From Eshraghiella crossota (GTDB lineage: Bacteria; Bacillota; Clostridia; Lachnospirales; Lachnospiraceae): a DNA stretch of 64,000 bases. A model generated the notes under the pieces. That model was not told where the DNA came from and searched no databases. It was given only the letters and a program-made list of their open reading frames with translations. Position 1 is the first letter of the stretch; each line of letters opens with the position of its first letter. Positions 9,456-21,221 of this stretch are shown here, one piece after another. The DNA is taken from assembly GCF_025148445.1 (NCBI RefSeq), contig NZ_CP102270.1:1054001-1118000 (forward strand). The letters are read 5' to 3'. The position numbers and the translations under genes were made by a program.

Positions 9456-9962
9456 ATTAGCGAGTTAATGATTAATGAACAGATCAGAGACAAAGAAGTT
9501 CGTGTAATTGGCGAAAACGGAGAGATGATAGGAGTGATGTCATCTAAGGAAGCATATAAGCTTGCACAGGAAGCGGAACTTGATTTGATTAAGATTGCTC
9601 CTACAGCACAGCCACCTGTATGCAAGATTGCCGATTACGGAAAGTATAAGTACGAACAGATTCGTAGGGAAAAGGAAGCACGCAAGAAACAGAAGACTGT
9701 TGAAATCAAAGAAGTACGTCTTTCACCTAATATCGAAAGCAATGACCTTAATACGAAGGTTAATGCTGCAAGAAAATTCCTTGAGAAGGGTGATAAGGTT
9801 AAGGTAACCTTGAGATTCAGAGGAAGGGAATTAGCTCATATGTCATCGAATAAACATATTCTTGATGATTTTGCAGAGCAGCTTGCTGACTGTTCAGTAA
9901 TAGAGAAACCTGCCAAAGTCGAGGGCAGAAGCATGGCAATGATTTTAGCTGAGAAACGTTAA
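9456..9962 (+). CDS. infC: Translation initiation factor IF-3, AUU start
   Basis: IF-3 binds the 30S subunit, keeps it apart from 50S and proofreads initiator tRNA and start codon. The 168-aa protein runs from SELMINEQIRDKEVRVIG to MAMILAEKR, the normal bacterial length. No ATG or GTG is correctly placed: GGAGG (9442-9446) is nine bases before an in-frame ATT at 9456, whereas the first internal ATG (9468) is 21 bases away. An ATG at 9405 lies inside the leader terminator and cannot be the start. AUU is the classic infC start codon, through which IF-3 limits its own synthesis. It leads the infC-rpmI-rplT operon. Confidence 0.95.
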   Translation: MSELMINEQIRDKEVRVIGENGEMIGVMSSKEAYKLAQEAELDLIKIAPTAQPPVCKIADYGKYKYEQIRREKEARKKQKTVEIKEVRLSPNIESNDLNTKVNAARKFLEKGDKVKVTLRFRGRELAHMSSNKHILDDFAEQLADCSVIEKPAKVEGRSMAMILAEKR

Positions 9963-9998
9963 AATACAAATCAGATATTTTTAAGGAGGATTTTTATT

Positions 9999-10196
9999 AT
10001 GCCAAAAATGAAGACAAGCAGAGCCGCAGCTAAGCGTTTTAAAGTTACCGGTTCAGGCAAATTAAAAAGAAACAAAGCTTATAAGAGCCACATCTTAACA
10101 AAGAAGACAACAAAGAGAAAGAGAAATCTTAGAAAAGCAGCTCTTGTTGACTCAACAAATGAAAAGAACATGAAGAAGATTTTACCATACATCTAA
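9999..10196 (+). CDS. rpmI: 50S ribosomal protein L35
   Basis: This 65-aa, very basic protein is part of the large ribosomal subunit. It begins [20 protein letters not shown] and contains the [10 protein letters not shown] stretch, both characteristic of L35, and has the family's standard length. AAGGAGG precedes the ATG. It lies between infC and rplT in the usual order, with 36-bp gaps on either side. Confidence 0.97.
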   Translation: MPKMKTSRAAAKRFKVTGSGKLKRNKAYKSHILTKKTTKRKRNLRKAALVDSTNEKNMKKILPYI

Positions 10197-10231
10197 TTTG
10201 ATGGTTCAATTAATTTTAGGAGGAAAATATA

Positions 10232-10588
10232 ATGGCAAGAGTTAAAGGCGGATTAAACGCTAAGAAAAAACATAACAGAGTTTTAAAACTGGCTAAAGGT
10301 TACAGAGGAGCCAGATCTAAACAGTATAGAATTGCAAAACAGTCTGTAATGAGAGCTTTAACATCAGCATATGCTGGCAGAAAGCAGAAGAAGAGACAGA
10401 TGAGACAGTTATGGATTGCAAGAATCAATGCTGCAGCAAGAATGAACGGACTTTCATACAGCAGGTTTATGTTCGGTCTTAAGACAGCAGGAATCGAAAT
10501 GAACAGAAAGATGCTTGCAGAATTAGCTGTTAATGATGCAGCAGCATTTACAAAGCTTGCTGATGCAGCTAAGGCTAACTTAAAGTAA
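10232..10588 (+). CDS. rplT: 50S ribosomal protein L20
   Basis: The 118-aa protein binds 23S rRNA early in assembly of the large subunit. The N-terminus [20 protein letters not shown] and the later [13 protein letters not shown] are typical of L20. It follows an AGGAGG site. In Firmicutes L20 also represses its own operon through the leader; such a leader is present at 9324-9438. A hairpin follows 12 bp after the stop. Confidence 0.97.
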   Translation: MARVKGGLNAKKKHNRVLKLAKGYRGARSKQYRIAKQSVMRALTSAYAGRKQKKRQMRQLWIARINAAARMNGLSYSRFMFGLKTAGIEMNRKMLAELAVNDAAAFTKLADAAKANLK

Positions 10589-10600
10589 TTTATGAATAAT

Positions 10601-10634
10601 ATACTGGAAGTTCTTATGAACTTCCGGTATTTTA
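10601..10634 (+). terminator. Terminator of the infC operon
   Basis: A 13-bp stem (10601-10613 with 10618-10630, one G-T pair, loop TTAT) is followed by TTTTAT. The T run is short, so termination may be partial. Confidence 0.7.
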
Positions 10635-10637
10635 TGC

Positions 10638-10666
10638 TTGATATTTTAACCGGAATGTGGTATCAT
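10638..10666 (+). promoter_or_regulatory. Promoter of tRNA-Asn
   Basis: -35 TTGATA (10638-10643), 17-bp spacer and -10 TATCAT (10661-10666), ending 19 bp before the tRNA. Confidence 0.75.
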
Positions 10667-10685
10667 ACCTTGTGAAAGTTGATAT

Positions 10686-10757
10686 TCCTTGATAGCTCAA
10701 TGGTAGAGCACTCGGCTGTTAACCGAGTTGTTGTAGGTTCGAGCCCTACTCAGGGAG
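10686..10757 (+). tRNA. tRNA-Asn (anticodon GTT)
   Basis: The full cloverleaf can be drawn: acceptor stem TCCTTGA with TCAGGGA, D arm GCTC/GAGC, anticodon stem CTCGG/CCGAG with loop CTGTTAA (anticodon GTT), T arm GTAGG/CCTAC with loop TTCGAGC, discriminator G. CCA is not encoded and must be added after transcription. It is a single-gene unit between its own promoter and terminator. Confidence 0.97.
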
Positions 10758-10765
10758 CTTTTGAA

Positions 10766-10789
10766 AACAGTCTTTGGACTGTTTTTTTT
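10766..10789 (+). terminator. Terminator of tRNA-Asn
   Basis: Seven-bp stem AACAGTC/GACTGTT with loop TTTG and a run of at least six T directly after. Confidence 0.85.
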
Positions 10790-10880
10790 ATTGATTGTTA
10801 TTTTGTACTTAAAATAGAACAATTAGTAAAAATTGTATTAAATTGTATTTGCTAAAATACACTTTTTTCTTAAATAAATA

Positions 10881-10909
10881 TTGCATGGGATATTTTATAA
10901 TGTTATACT
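10881..10909 (+). promoter_or_regulatory. Promoter of pflB
   Basis: -35 TTGCAT (10881-10886), 17-bp spacer and -10 TATACT (10904-10909) in an AT-rich region 44 bp before the pflB start. The stretch from 10790 to here shows no gene. Confidence 0.75.
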
Positions 10910-10952
10910 TCTAATGAACATAAAAGTTACTACTATTAAGGAGGATATACTA

Positions 10953-13217
10953 ATGTTAGACATGGAACAGTGGGCTGGATTTGAAGGCCGTATCTGGAGA
11001 GAAGAAGTTAACGTTCGTGACTTCATTCAGAAGAATTATAAGCCATATGATGGCGACGAGTCATTCCTGGCTGAACCAACAGACGCAACTAATAAGTTAT
11101 GGGGTGCATTACAGAAATTACAGAAAGAAGAACGTGAAAAAGGTGGCGTTCTTGACTGTGAGACAGAAGTTGTATCAGGACTTACTGCATATGGACCTGG
11201 ATATATTGATGAATCAATGAAAGATCTTGAACAGGTTGTAGGTCTTCAGACAGACAAGCCTTTAAAGAGAGCTTTTATGCCATATGGTGGTATCAGAATG
11301 GCAGAGCAGGCAGCAGAAAGCTACGGATATGAAATCAATCCTGAACTTAAGTACGTATTCGAGAACTACATGACAACACATAATGATGCAGTTTTCGCAG
11401 CATATACAAATGAAATGAAATTAGCTCGTAAGACACACGTAGTAACAGGTCTTCCTGATACATACGGACGTGGACGTATCGTAGGCGATTATCGTAGAGT
11501 TGCATTATATGGTATTGATTACCTTATTGCACAGAAGGAAGCTGATAAGGCTAATTGTGGATGCGGTAACATGTACGATGATGTAATCAGACTTCGTGAA
11601 GAAATCGCTATGCAGATTACTGCATTAAAGGGAATGAAAGAAATGGCTAAGAGCTATGGCTATGATATTTCATTACCAGCTAAGAATGCTAAGGAAGCCT
11701 GCCAGTGGTTATACTTCGGTTACCTTGCAGCTATTAAGACACAGAATGGTGCAGCAATGTCTGTAGGACGTGTTTCTACATTCCTTGATATTTATTTTGA
11801 AAGAGATTTAGCTAATGGTGTTCTTACAGAATCAGAAGCTCAGGAAATCATCGATCATATGACAATGAAATTCCGTATGGTTAAGTTCGCAAGAATTCCT
11901 TCATACAACCAGTTATTCTCAGGAGATCCTACATGGGCTACTCTTGAAGTTGGCGGTATCGGAATGGATGGTCGTTCAATGGTTACTAAGACTGACTACA
12001 GATTCCTTCATACACTTGAGAACATGGGACCTTCACCAGAACCTAACCTTACAGTTTTATATTCTAGTGCATTACCAGAACAGTTCAAGAAATATGCAGC
12101 TCATATCTCAATTGAGACAAGCTCAATCCAGTATGAGAATGATGATGTAATGAAGCCTGTATGGGGCGATGATTACTCAATCTGCTGCTGTGTATCTGCT
12201 ACACAGACAGGTAAGGAAATCCAGTTCTTCGGTGCAAGAGCTAACCTTGGTAAGACATTACTTTACGCATTCAATGGTGGATTTGATGAGAAACATCGTA
12301 TCCAGTGTGGACCAAAGCTTCAGAAGATCGATAAGGAAGTACTTAGCGGTGAAGAAGATTACAAGATGGTTCGTGACGCATATGAAACCTGGCTTGACTG
12401 GTTAGCAGATATTTATGTTAACGTACTCAACCTCATCCATTATATGCATGATAAATATTACTATGAAGCAGCTGAGATGGCATTAATCGATACAGATGTA
12501 CGTCGTACATTTGCAACAGGTATTGCAGGATTCTCACATGTTATTGATTCACTTAGTGCTATCAAATATGCTAAGGTTAAAGTAATCCGTGATGAAGAAG
12601 GAATTACAAAAGACTTTGAAGTTGAAGGTGATTTCCCTAAATATGGTAATGATGATGACCGTGCTGATGATATCGGTATCTGGGTATTAAAGACATTCTT
12701 AGAGAAGATTAAACGTCGTCATACATACCGTAATTCAGAACCTACAACATCACTTCTTACTATTACATCTAACGTTGTATACGGAGAAGCTACAGGTGCT
12801 ATGCCTGACGGACGTGCAGCATTCACTCCATTCAGCCCTGGTGCATCACCAAGCTATGGTGCAGAACAGAATGGTCTTGTTGCTTCACTTAACTCAGTTG
12901 CTAAGATTCCATATCACTGGTCACTTGATGGTATTTCTAATACACAGACAATTAACCCGGATGCTCTTGGACATAGCAAAGAAGAACAGGTTAATAACCT
13001 TGTACAGGTAATGGATGGATACTTCGATCAGGGTGCTCATCACCTTAATGTAAACGTATTTACAAAGGATAAGTTACTTGATGCACAGGCTCATCCAGAG
13101 AAAGAAGAGTATGCTAACTTTACAATTCGTGTATCTGGTTATGCTGTTAAGTTCATCAGCCTTACAAAGAAACAGCAGGATGATGTAATCGCAAGAACAT
13201 GTCATGCTAGACTTTAA
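10953..13217 (+). CDS. pflB: Formate C-acetyltransferase (pyruvate formate-lyase)
   Basis: This glycyl-radical enzyme splits pyruvate with CoA into acetyl-CoA and formate in anaerobic metabolism. The 754-aa protein has the active-site cysteines (Cys411-413 in SICCCVSA; family enzymes use an adjacent pair here) and the glycine-radical motif RVSGYAV with Gly729 near the C-terminus. I start it at ATG 10953 after AAGGAGG; the frame extends upstream through the promoter. The gene uses T-ending codons such as CGT and GGT more evenly than its neighbours, which suits high expression. A long stable hairpin separates it from its activase. Confidence 0.97.
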   Translation: MLDMEQWAGFEGRIWREEVNVRDFIQKNYKPYDGDESFLAEPTDATNKLWGALQKLQKEEREKGGVLDCETEVVSGLTAYGPGYIDESMKDLEQVVGLQTDKPLKRAFMPYGGIRMAEQAAESYGYEINPELKYVFENYMTTHNDAVFAAYTNEMKLARKTHVVTGLPDTYGRGRIVGDYRRVALYGIDYLIAQKEADKANCGCGNMYDDVIRLREEIAMQITALKGMKEMAKSYGYDISLPAKNAKEACQWLYFGYLAAIKTQNGAAMSVGRVSTFLDIYFERDLANGVLTESEAQEIIDHMTMKFRMVKFARIPSYNQLFSGDPTWATLEVGGIGMDGRSMVTKTDYRFLHTLENMGPSPEPNLTVLYSSALPEQFKKYAAHISIETSSIQYENDDVMKPVWGDDYSICCCVSATQTGKEIQFFGARANLGKTLLYAFNGGFDEKHRIQCGPKLQKIDKEVLSGEEDYKMVRDAYETWLDWLADIYVNVLNLIHYMHDKYYYEAAEMALIDTDVRRTFATGIAGFSHVIDSLSAIKYAKVKVIRDEEGITKDFEVEGDFPKYGNDDDRADDIGIWVLKTFLEKIKRRHTYRNSEPTTSLLTITSNVVYGEATGAMPDGRAAFTPFSPGASPSYGAEQNGLVASLNSVAKIPYHWSLDGISNTQTINPDALGHSKEEQVNNLVQVMDGYFDQGAHHLNVNVFTKDKLLDAQAHPEKEEYANFTIRVSGYAVKFISLTKKQQDDVIARTCHARL

Positions 13218-13243
13218 AAAATAGGATATACTATATAGTATGA

Positions 13244-13278
13244 AAAGGGGTTTTGAACCTACAGTTCAAAACCCCTTT
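13244..13278 (+). terminator. Strong intergenic hairpin between pflB and pflA
   Basis: A perfect 15-bp stem (13244-13258 with 13264-13278, 5-nt loop) lies between the two genes. It is followed by ATTTATAA rather than a proper T run, so it is more likely a partial terminator or a 3' stabiliser that lets pflB be made in excess over pflA. Confidence 0.75.
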
Positions 13279-13308
13279 ATTTATAAATAACCAAAAAGGA
13301 GTTAAAAA

Positions 13309-14079
13309 ATGGAAGGAAGAGTACATTCATTAGAGACATTTGGCCTTGTTGACGGACCCGGAGTCAGATATATTGTTTTTTTGCAGGGATGCAGAATGAG
13401 ATGTAAATTTTGCCATAATCCGGAAACATGGAGCATGGATGGAGGCGAGATGTGGACTCCTGAAGATTTGTTTAAAAGGGCATACCGGTATAAACCATAT
13501 TGGATGAGAAACGGTAAATTAAACGGTGGAATAACCGTAAGTGGCGGAGAACCATTACTTCAGATTGAATTTGTTACAGAATTCTTTAAACTTGCAAAAG
13601 CAAAAGGCGTTCATACAACATTAGATACATCGGCAAATCCATTTACAAGGGAAGAACCTTTCATAAGTAAATTTAACGAATTAATGAAATATACCGATCT
13701 TGTGATGTTAGATATAAAGAATATTGACAGAGAGGGTCATAAGAAACTTACCGGACAGACTGTTGATAACATTCTGGACTGCGCGAAATATTTAGATGAA
13801 ATCGGTAAGGAGATGTGGATAAGACACGTTCTTGTTCCTGACACTTTTAATACAGGAGAAGCATTTTTCAGTAACAGGGATGAACAGCTTGAAGAACTGT
13901 CTAAGTTTATCGACACACTTCATCATGTATCAAGAGTTGAAGTTTTACCATATCACACACTTGGCATACAGAAGTGGGAAAATCTTGGAATACCATATTC
14001 ACTTGAAGGCGTTGAACCTCCTACAAAAGAACAGATTGAAAATGCTAATAAAATTTTAAAAACAGATAAATATAATTAA
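13309..14079 (+). CDS. pflA: Pyruvate formate-lyase-activating enzyme (radical SAM)
   Basis: It uses S-adenosylmethionine and a 4Fe-4S cluster to put the glycyl radical on PflB. The 256-aa protein has the radical-SAM motif CxxxCxxC at Cys28, Cys32 and Cys35 (CRMRCKFC), then the glycine-rich VSGGEPLLQ. It lacks the extra ferredoxin-like domain of other glycyl-radical activases, as expected for PflA. It follows pflB by 91 bp containing the hairpin, and starts after an AAGGAG site. Confidence 0.96.
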   Translation: MEGRVHSLETFGLVDGPGVRYIVFLQGCRMRCKFCHNPETWSMDGGEMWTPEDLFKRAYRYKPYWMRNGKLNGGITVSGGEPLLQIEFVTEFFKLAKAKGVHTTLDTSANPFTREEPFISKFNELMKYTDLVMLDIKNIDREGHKKLTGQTVDNILDCAKYLDEIGKEMWIRHVLVPDTFNTGEAFFSNRDEQLEELSKFIDTLHHVSRVEVLPYHTLGIQKWENLGIPYSLEGVEPPTKEQIENANKILKTDKYN

Positions 14080-14084
14080 AAATG

Positions 14085-14122
14085 AAAACCGTTAAAGTTG
14101 ACAAACTTTAGCGGTTTTTTTT
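14085..14122 (+). terminator. Terminator of pflBA
   Basis: Stem AAAACCGTTAAAGTT with AACTTTAGCGGTTTT (one T-G pair), loop GACA, then a T run through 14122. Confidence 0.88.
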
Positions 14123-14145
14123 CTTAAAAATATAATAAAAAAGTA

Positions 14146-14174
14146 TTACAATTTTTTGTAAATTGTGCTATCAT
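14146..14174 (+). promoter_or_regulatory. Promoter of the permease gene
   Basis: -35 TTACAA (14146-14151), 17-bp spacer and -10 TATCAT (14169-14174) with an extended-minus-10 TG two bases upstream. Confidence 0.7.
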
Positions 14175-14218
14175 TTGAAATTGTGTATAAAAGAAGTCAA
14201 GAAAAGAGGTAGAAAAGC

Positions 14219-15586
14219 ATGACTATAGCTCAGATAGCTGCCGTTGCAATTTTTTTACTGATGTTTGTACTTATTATAATGGATAAAATTGAACGTCATT
14301 ATGTAACACTTGCGTGCGGCATATTAACATTAGGTGTAGTGTTTGGACTTATTATGCACAATGGTAGTGCCATTGTAAATACACTCAATGTTAAAAGCAT
14401 ATTTACATCCAATTTCTGGTATTCCACAAAAGAGGAGGAATCATCCGGAATAAGCTGGTCTACAATAATTTTTATTGCCGGTATGATGATAATGGTTGAA
14501 GGAATGGCAAAAGCAGGCTTTTTCAGATGGCTGTGTCTTAAACTTGCCAAACTTGTAAAATACAAAACCATACCTTTATTTATTTCATTTATGATAATGT
14601 CAGCATTTCTTGCAATGTTCATCGACAGTATTACCGTAATTTTATTCCTTGCGGCAGTAACCGTAGAACTTGCAAAACTGCTTAAGTTTAATCCGGTACC
14701 TATGATTTTGTCAGAAATATTCTGTGCAAATCTCGGAGGCTCGGCAACAATGTGCGGAGATCCGCCTAACATCATAATCGGAACATCCTTTGGATATTCA
14801 TTTTCAGATTTTTTAACAAATACTGGACTTATTGCAGGAATAAGCCTTATAATAGTGGTATTATATTTCTTCCTTGTTTACAGAAAGGAACTTATGAAAG
14901 GGTCAGAAGGACCTATTGACCCTGGTACACTTCCTGATCCTAAGGATGCCATTACCAATAAGAAAGAATTCATAGCTGCGTCTGTAATTTTTGGCTGTGC
15001 GGTTGCATTACTTGTAACACATGCACAGACGCACCTTACTGTTTCTTTTATAGGAGCTGTAATAGCTATTATAACGTTATTGGTATTCTTTAAAGATGCA
15101 CCAACCCTGTTGAAGAAGGTTGACTATAAGACTTTATTGTTCTTTGTAGGACTCTTTATGGTTGTAGGTGGCCTTGAACAGACGGGTATCCTTGTTAAGA
15201 TTGCACACTTCATAGAAAAGGTAAGTGGCGGTAATCTTATGGTTATGGTTGCTATTATTATATGGGTATCTGCATTTGCAAGTGCATTTGTTGATAATAT
15301 ACCGTTTGCGGCAACAATGGTTCCCGTAATCAGAAACCTCGCGGCAACAATAGATCCAACGGGAAGTATGGGAGTGCTCCATACACTTGCATGGACATTG
15401 TCAATGGGTACTGATATCGGAGGAAGTGCAACTCCGATAGGCGCATCCGCTAATGTTGTAGGTACTTCTGTAGCAGCGAAGAATGGTCACATAATCGGAT
15501 GGGGTAAGTATTGTAAAGCAGCAGCACCTGCTACTATTATAGTGGTACTTATTTCTATGATTGCGATTTTTATCAGATATTGCTAA
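14219..15586 (+). CDS. SLC13/ArsB/NhaD-superfamily membrane permease
   Basis: The 455-aa protein is an integral membrane transporter of the ion-transporter superfamily that includes ArsB, NhaD and the SLC13 carriers. About eleven hydrophobic segments are visible. Two matching half-signatures, GGSATMCGDPPNIIIGT (first half) and GGSATPIGASANVVGTS (second half), are the re-entrant substrate- and sodium-binding hairpins of the inverted-repeat fold. Signatures do not say whether the substrate is a carboxylate, an oxyanion or a cation. It has its own promoter, and the next gene starts 13 bp after its stop, so the two probably share a transcript. Confidence 0.88.
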   Translation: MTIAQIAAVAIFLLMFVLIIMDKIERHYVTLACGILTLGVVFGLIMHNGSAIVNTLNVKSIFTSNFWYSTKEEESSGISWSTIIFIAGMMIMVEGMAKAGFFRWLCLKLAKLVKYKTIPLFISFMIMSAFLAMFIDSITVILFLAAVTVELAKLLKFNPVPMILSEIFCANLGGSATMCGDPPNIIIGTSFGYSFSDFLTNTGLIAGISLIIVVLYFFLVYRKELMKGSEGPIDPGTLPDPKDAITNKKEFIAASVIFGCAVALLVTHAQTHLTVSFIGAVIAIITLLVFFKDAPTLLKKVDYKTLLFFVGLFMVVGGLEQTGILVKIAHFIEKVSGGNLMVMVAIIIWVSAFASAFVDNIPFAATMVPVIRNLAATIDPTGSMGVLHTLAWTLSMGTDIGGSATPIGASANVVGTSVAAKNGHIIGWGKYCKAAAPATIIVVLISMIAIFIRYC

Positions 15587-15599
15587 AAGGGGGCACATT

Positions 15600-16199
15600 A
15601 TGGACAAACAGGTTATTATTGCTATAAGCAGAGAGTACGGCTCAGGCGGACATGAGATAGCTAAGATAATAGCGGATGATATGGGACTTAACCTTTATGA
15701 CAGAAGTCTGCTTGATGAAATTGCCAGAGAAAAAGATATTAAGATTGAATATCTTGAAAAGTACGACGAAAAACCAAAAAAAACATATCTTTCCAGAAGA
15801 GTCGGTGCATATACCAATTCTATAGAAGAAATAATTACCGAAATGCAGTTTGATTTTATAAGAGAAAAGGCTGCAAGCGGAGAGTCTTTTGTTATAGTAG
15901 GAAGATGTGCTGAAACCGTTCTTAAGGATAACAAGGGACTTATATCAATATTTGTTGTAGGCGACAAGGAATCTAAGATAGCAAGATTGCAGAGAGTATT
16001 TAATATCAGTAAAGAAGAAGCCGAGACTAAAAGAAGAAGACATGATAAGACAAGAAAGAATTATCATAACCGTCATTCTGATTTTAAATGGGGTGATTCA
16101 AGAAATTACGATATCTGCATTAACAGCAGCAAACTCGGCGAAGAACTTACCGCAAAGGGTCTTGAGAGATATATAGAAGACAGAATTAATAATATGTAA
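15600..16199 (+). CDS. Cytidylate kinase-like protein
   Basis: A 199-aa P-loop kinase of the cytidylate-kinase-like group. It opens with ISREYGSGGHEIAK, a P-loop variant of the group, then LYDRSLLDEIA, IVGRCAETVL and the arginine-rich KRRRHDKTRKNYH, which resembles the lid. True CMP kinase is longer and differs in the P-loop; the substrate of this group is not established. I start it at ATG 15600 (AAAGGGGG before it). It is joined to the permease gene upstream and ends at a terminator. Confidence 0.82.
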   Translation: MDKQVIIAISREYGSGGHEIAKIIADDMGLNLYDRSLLDEIAREKDIKIEYLEKYDEKPKKTYLSRRVGAYTNSIEEIITEMQFDFIREKAASGESFVIVGRCAETVLKDNKGLISIFVVGDKESKIARLQRVFNISKEEAETKRRRHDKTRKNYHNRHSDFKWGDSRNYDICINSSKLGEELTAKGLERYIEDRINNM

Positions 16200-16207
16200 C
16201 AAAGTAT

Positions 16208-16245
16208 AAAAGAATTCCAAAAAAAATTTGGAATTCTTTTATTTT
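16208..16245 (+). terminator. Intrinsic terminator
   Basis: Fourteen-bp stem AAAAGAATTCCAAA with TTTGGAATTCTTTT (16208-16221, 16227-16240) then ATTTT. Confidence 0.85.
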
Positions 16246-16250
16246 ATGTG

Positions 16251-16279
16251 TTGACAAATATATATAGAAGTGATATTTT
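16251..16279 (+). promoter_or_regulatory. Promoter of the hrcA-dnaK operon
   Basis: -35 TTGACA (16251-16256), 17-bp spacer and -10 TATTTT (16274-16279); the start point would be near 16286, just ahead of the CIRCE operator. Confidence 0.82.
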
Positions 16280-16295
16280 ATGTTTAGAAAAAATA

Positions 16296-16322
16296 TTAGC
16301 ACTCCAATCTAATGAGTGCTAA
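16296..16322 (+). promoter_or_regulatory. CIRCE operator (HrcA-binding) of hrcA-grpE-dnaK-dnaJ
   Basis: Perfect inverted repeat TTAGCACTC-N9-GAGTGCTAA, the exact CIRCE consensus, located in the transcribed leader 22 bp before hrcA. HrcA binding here represses the operon until heat shock. Confidence 0.98.
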
Positions 16323-16344
16323 CAATAAAAGGAGGATATGGTTT

Positions 16345-17391
16345 ATGGAAATGAATGAGAGAAAAATGAAAATTCTCAAAGCAGTTATTCAGAATTACCT
16401 TGATACCGGAGAGCCTGTTGGCTCAAGAACCATATCCAAGTATACAGATTTACAGCTTAGTCCGGCGACCATCCGTAATGAGATGTCAGATCTGGAAGAG
16501 ATGGGTTATATAATCCAGCCTCATACTTCAGCCGGACGAATTCCTTCCGATGCAGGCTACAGATTATATGTAGATGATATGATGAAAGCGAAGGAGCAGG
16601 AACTTAATGAAAAGGAAAGTGAGCTTAATAAGCGTGAAGATCTTCTTTTCAAAAAAGTAGACAGAGTCGAAGAAATGCTTCAGAATGTGGCAAAGACACT
16701 GGCTGTCAATACTAATTATGCAACAATGGTAGCTGCTCCGGTCAAGAAAGGAAGGACAATTAAATTTATCCAGATATCACAGCTTGAACCGGGTAAGATT
16801 CTAGCAGTGCTGGTGCTTGAAGGCAATACAATTAAGAATACAATAATCGAGAATGAAACCGAGTTGGATTCAGAAAGTTGTCTTAAGCTTAATATTTTAC
16901 TTAATACTTCTGTTAATGGACTTACACTTGAAGAAATTAATCTTTCAATTATATCCAGGATGACAGCCCAGGCAGGAGAATATGGTGTGCTGATTCGTAA
17001 CATCCTTGACGCAATAGCCGTTACGGCAGGCAGCGAGGAGGACCTTCAGATATATACAAGCGGAGCTACGAATATTTTTAAATATCCGGAGCTTAGCGAC
17101 AACTCCAAGGCAAGTGAGTTAATATACACACTGGAAGAGAAAAAGACTCTGGCCAATCTTGTGAATGACTCTCTTGAGACAGATGGTGACGGCGACATCA
17201 AGGTGTATATCGGTGAGGAGACACCGGTAGCCAGCATGAAGGATTGCAGTGTAGTTACTGCAACATACGAATTAAGTGATGGCGCTAAGGGAACAATTGG
17301 TATCATAGGCCCTAAGAGAATGGACTATGAGAAGGTTGTTGAGACAATGAAGACAATTAAGACACAGCTTGACGATGTGTTTAAAGATTAG
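16345..17391 (+). CDS. hrcA: Heat-inducible transcription repressor HrcA
   Basis: HrcA binds CIRCE and represses chaperone genes; GroEL keeps it active in the cold. The 348-aa protein has the N-terminal winged helix (GSRTISKYTDLQLSPATIRN, then GYIIQPHTSAGRIPSDAGYR) and the HrcA-specific C-terminal domain ending DYEKVVETMKTIKTQL. ATG 16345 has GGAGG nine bases upstream; the open frame before it overlaps the CIRCE operator and is not coding. First gene of the operon, with grpE 15 bp after it. A second CIRCE, in front of htpG, is probably its second target in this window. Confidence 0.96.
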   Translation: MEMNERKMKILKAVIQNYLDTGEPVGSRTISKYTDLQLSPATIRNEMSDLEEMGYIIQPHTSAGRIPSDAGYRLYVDDMMKAKEQELNEKESELNKREDLLFKKVDRVEEMLQNVAKTLAVNTNYATMVAAPVKKGRTIKFIQISQLEPGKILAVLVLEGNTIKNTIIENETELDSESCLKLNILLNTSVNGLTLEEINLSIISRMTAQAGEYGVLIRNILDAIAVTAGSEEDLQIYTSGATNIFKYPELSDNSKASELIYTLEEKKTLANLVNDSLETDGDGDIKVYIGEETPVASMKDCSVVTATYELSDGAKGTIGIIGPKRMDYEKVVETMKTIKTQLDDVFKD

Positions 17392-17406
17392 AAAGGTGGC
17401 GAGAAC

Positions 17407-19912
<2,506 letters not shown>

Positions 19913-19936
19913 TTTTTAGGATTATAAGATAAATGG

Positions 19937-19960
19937 TGCCTGCGGATTTTTTCGCAGGCA
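19937..19960 (+). other. Hairpin between dnaK and dnaJ
   Basis: TGCCTGCG (19937-19944) pairs perfectly with CGCAGGCA (19953-19960) around the loop GATTTTTT. No T run follows, so it is not a plain terminator; it may set the ratio of DnaK to DnaJ by processing or partial termination. Confidence 0.65.
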
Positions 19961-19980
19961 TCTGTGTGGAGGATTTAGTT

Positions 19981-21111
19981 ATGGCAGATAAAAGAGACTA
20001 TTACGAAGTCTTAGGTGTGTCAAAGGACGCTGACGAAGCAGCTATCAAAAAAGCATACAGAGTTCTGGCTAAGAAATATCATCCTGACACCAATCCCGGA
20101 GACAAAGAAGCTGAAGCAAAGTTCAAGGAAGCTTCTGAAGCTTATGCTGTTTTAAGTGATCCTCAGAAGAGACAGCAGTATGACCAGTTTGGCCACGCTG
20201 CATTTGAAAATGGCGGAGGAGCCGGCGGTGCCGGTGGCTTCGACTTTGGCGATATGGGTGACATGTTCGGCGATATATTCGGTGACCTGTTTGGTGGTGG
20301 AAGAACCCGCAGAGGCGGCGGAAACGGACCGGTTAAGGGAGCGAATATACTTGCAAGCGTAAAACTTACATTCAAAGAAGCTATTTTTGGCTGTGAAAAG
20401 GAGCTGGATCTTAACCTTAAAGATACATGTACAAAGTGTAACGGTAGTGGTGCAAAGCCCGGAACTTCGCCTGTTACATGTTCAAAATGCGGAGGCTCCG
20501 GTCAGGTTGTTATGACCCAGCAGTCATTATTCGGTATGGTTAGAAATGTTACCGTATGTCCTGACTGTAAAGGCAAAGGCAAGATAATTAAAGAAAAATG
20601 TCCTGATTGCTATGGTACAGGTTATATTTCTAACAGAAAGAAAATTAAGGTCAGCATACCTGCGGGTATTGATAATGGACAGAGAGTAAGACTTGCAGGA
20701 AAAGGTGAACCGGGTATTAACGGTGGTGAAAGAGGAGACATTCTTGTTGAAGTAAGTATATCAAGAGATCCTGTTTTTGAAAGACAGGATATGAATATAT
20801 ACTCAACGGTACCTATTTCATTTGCGGATGCAGCACTTGGTAATACCATAAGGATTGCAACCGTTGACGGACAGGTCGAGTATGACGTTAAACCGGGAAC
20901 ACAGACAGACACTAAGGTTCGTTTAAGAGGAAAAGGTGTTCCTTCCATAAGAAACAGTCAGGTAAGAGGTGACCATTATGTTACACTCGTTGTAAAAGTA
21001 CCTGAAAGACTTACAGAGGAACAGCGTGAAGCATTGATTAATTTTGATACGGCTATGAATAATGGCGTCAAACGCGAAGACAAAAAGAGAAAAAGAGGAA
21101 TCTTTAAATAA
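19981..21111 (+). CDS. dnaJ: Chaperone protein DnaJ
   Basis: DnaJ delivers substrates to DnaK and triggers its ATPase. The 376-aa protein has the complete type I order: J domain with the HPD motif (YHPDTNPGD), Gly/Phe-rich linker, four CxxCxGxG zinc repeats ([32 protein letters not shown]), and the C-terminal substrate domains. ATG 19981 follows GGAGG; the frame upstream contains the intergenic hairpin and is not coding. Last gene of the CIRCE operon. Confidence 0.97.
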   Translation: MADKRDYYEVLGVSKDADEAAIKKAYRVLAKKYHPDTNPGDKEAEAKFKEASEAYAVLSDPQKRQQYDQFGHAAFENGGGAGGAGGFDFGDMGDMFGDIFGDLFGGGRTRRGGGNGPVKGANILASVKLTFKEAIFGCEKELDLNLKDTCTKCNGSGAKPGTSPVTCSKCGGSGQVVMTQQSLFGMVRNVTVCPDCKGKGKIIKEKCPDCYGTGYISNRKKIKVSIPAGIDNGQRVRLAGKGEPGINGGERGDILVEVSISRDPVFERQDMNIYSTVPISFADAALGNTIRIATVDGQVEYDVKPGTQTDTKVRLRGKGVPSIRNSQVRGDHYVTLVVKVPERLTEEQREALINFDTAMNNGVKREDKKRKRGIFK

Positions 21112-21119
21112 AAATGCTT

Positions 21120-21166
21120 ATTCTCAAGGCAGGTGTTTTCACCTGTCTCTGGGAATGGGCTTTTTT
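21120..21166 (+). terminator. Probable terminator after dnaJ
   Basis: An 8-bp stem (21128-21135 with 21140-21147, loop TTTT) sits inside a weaker outer stem (21120-21125 with 21151-21156); TTTTTT follows at 21161-21166 after a short gap. It lies between dnaJ and the helicase and would end the heat-shock operon. Confidence 0.6.
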
Positions 21167-21221
21167 CAGCTTATTTAAGAATTATGAATTATCTGCCGTT
21201 ACAGGCAGTCAGGAGAAATGT

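Noticed and set aside
10881-10952. Upstream extension of pflB from TTG 10881
   Set aside because: It contains the promoter of the gene; ATG 10953 has AAGGAGG.
21114-21221. N-terminal extension of the UvrD-like helicase
   Set aside because: It crosses a terminator-like hairpin and does not look like the family N-terminus; TTG 21222 has AGGAG.
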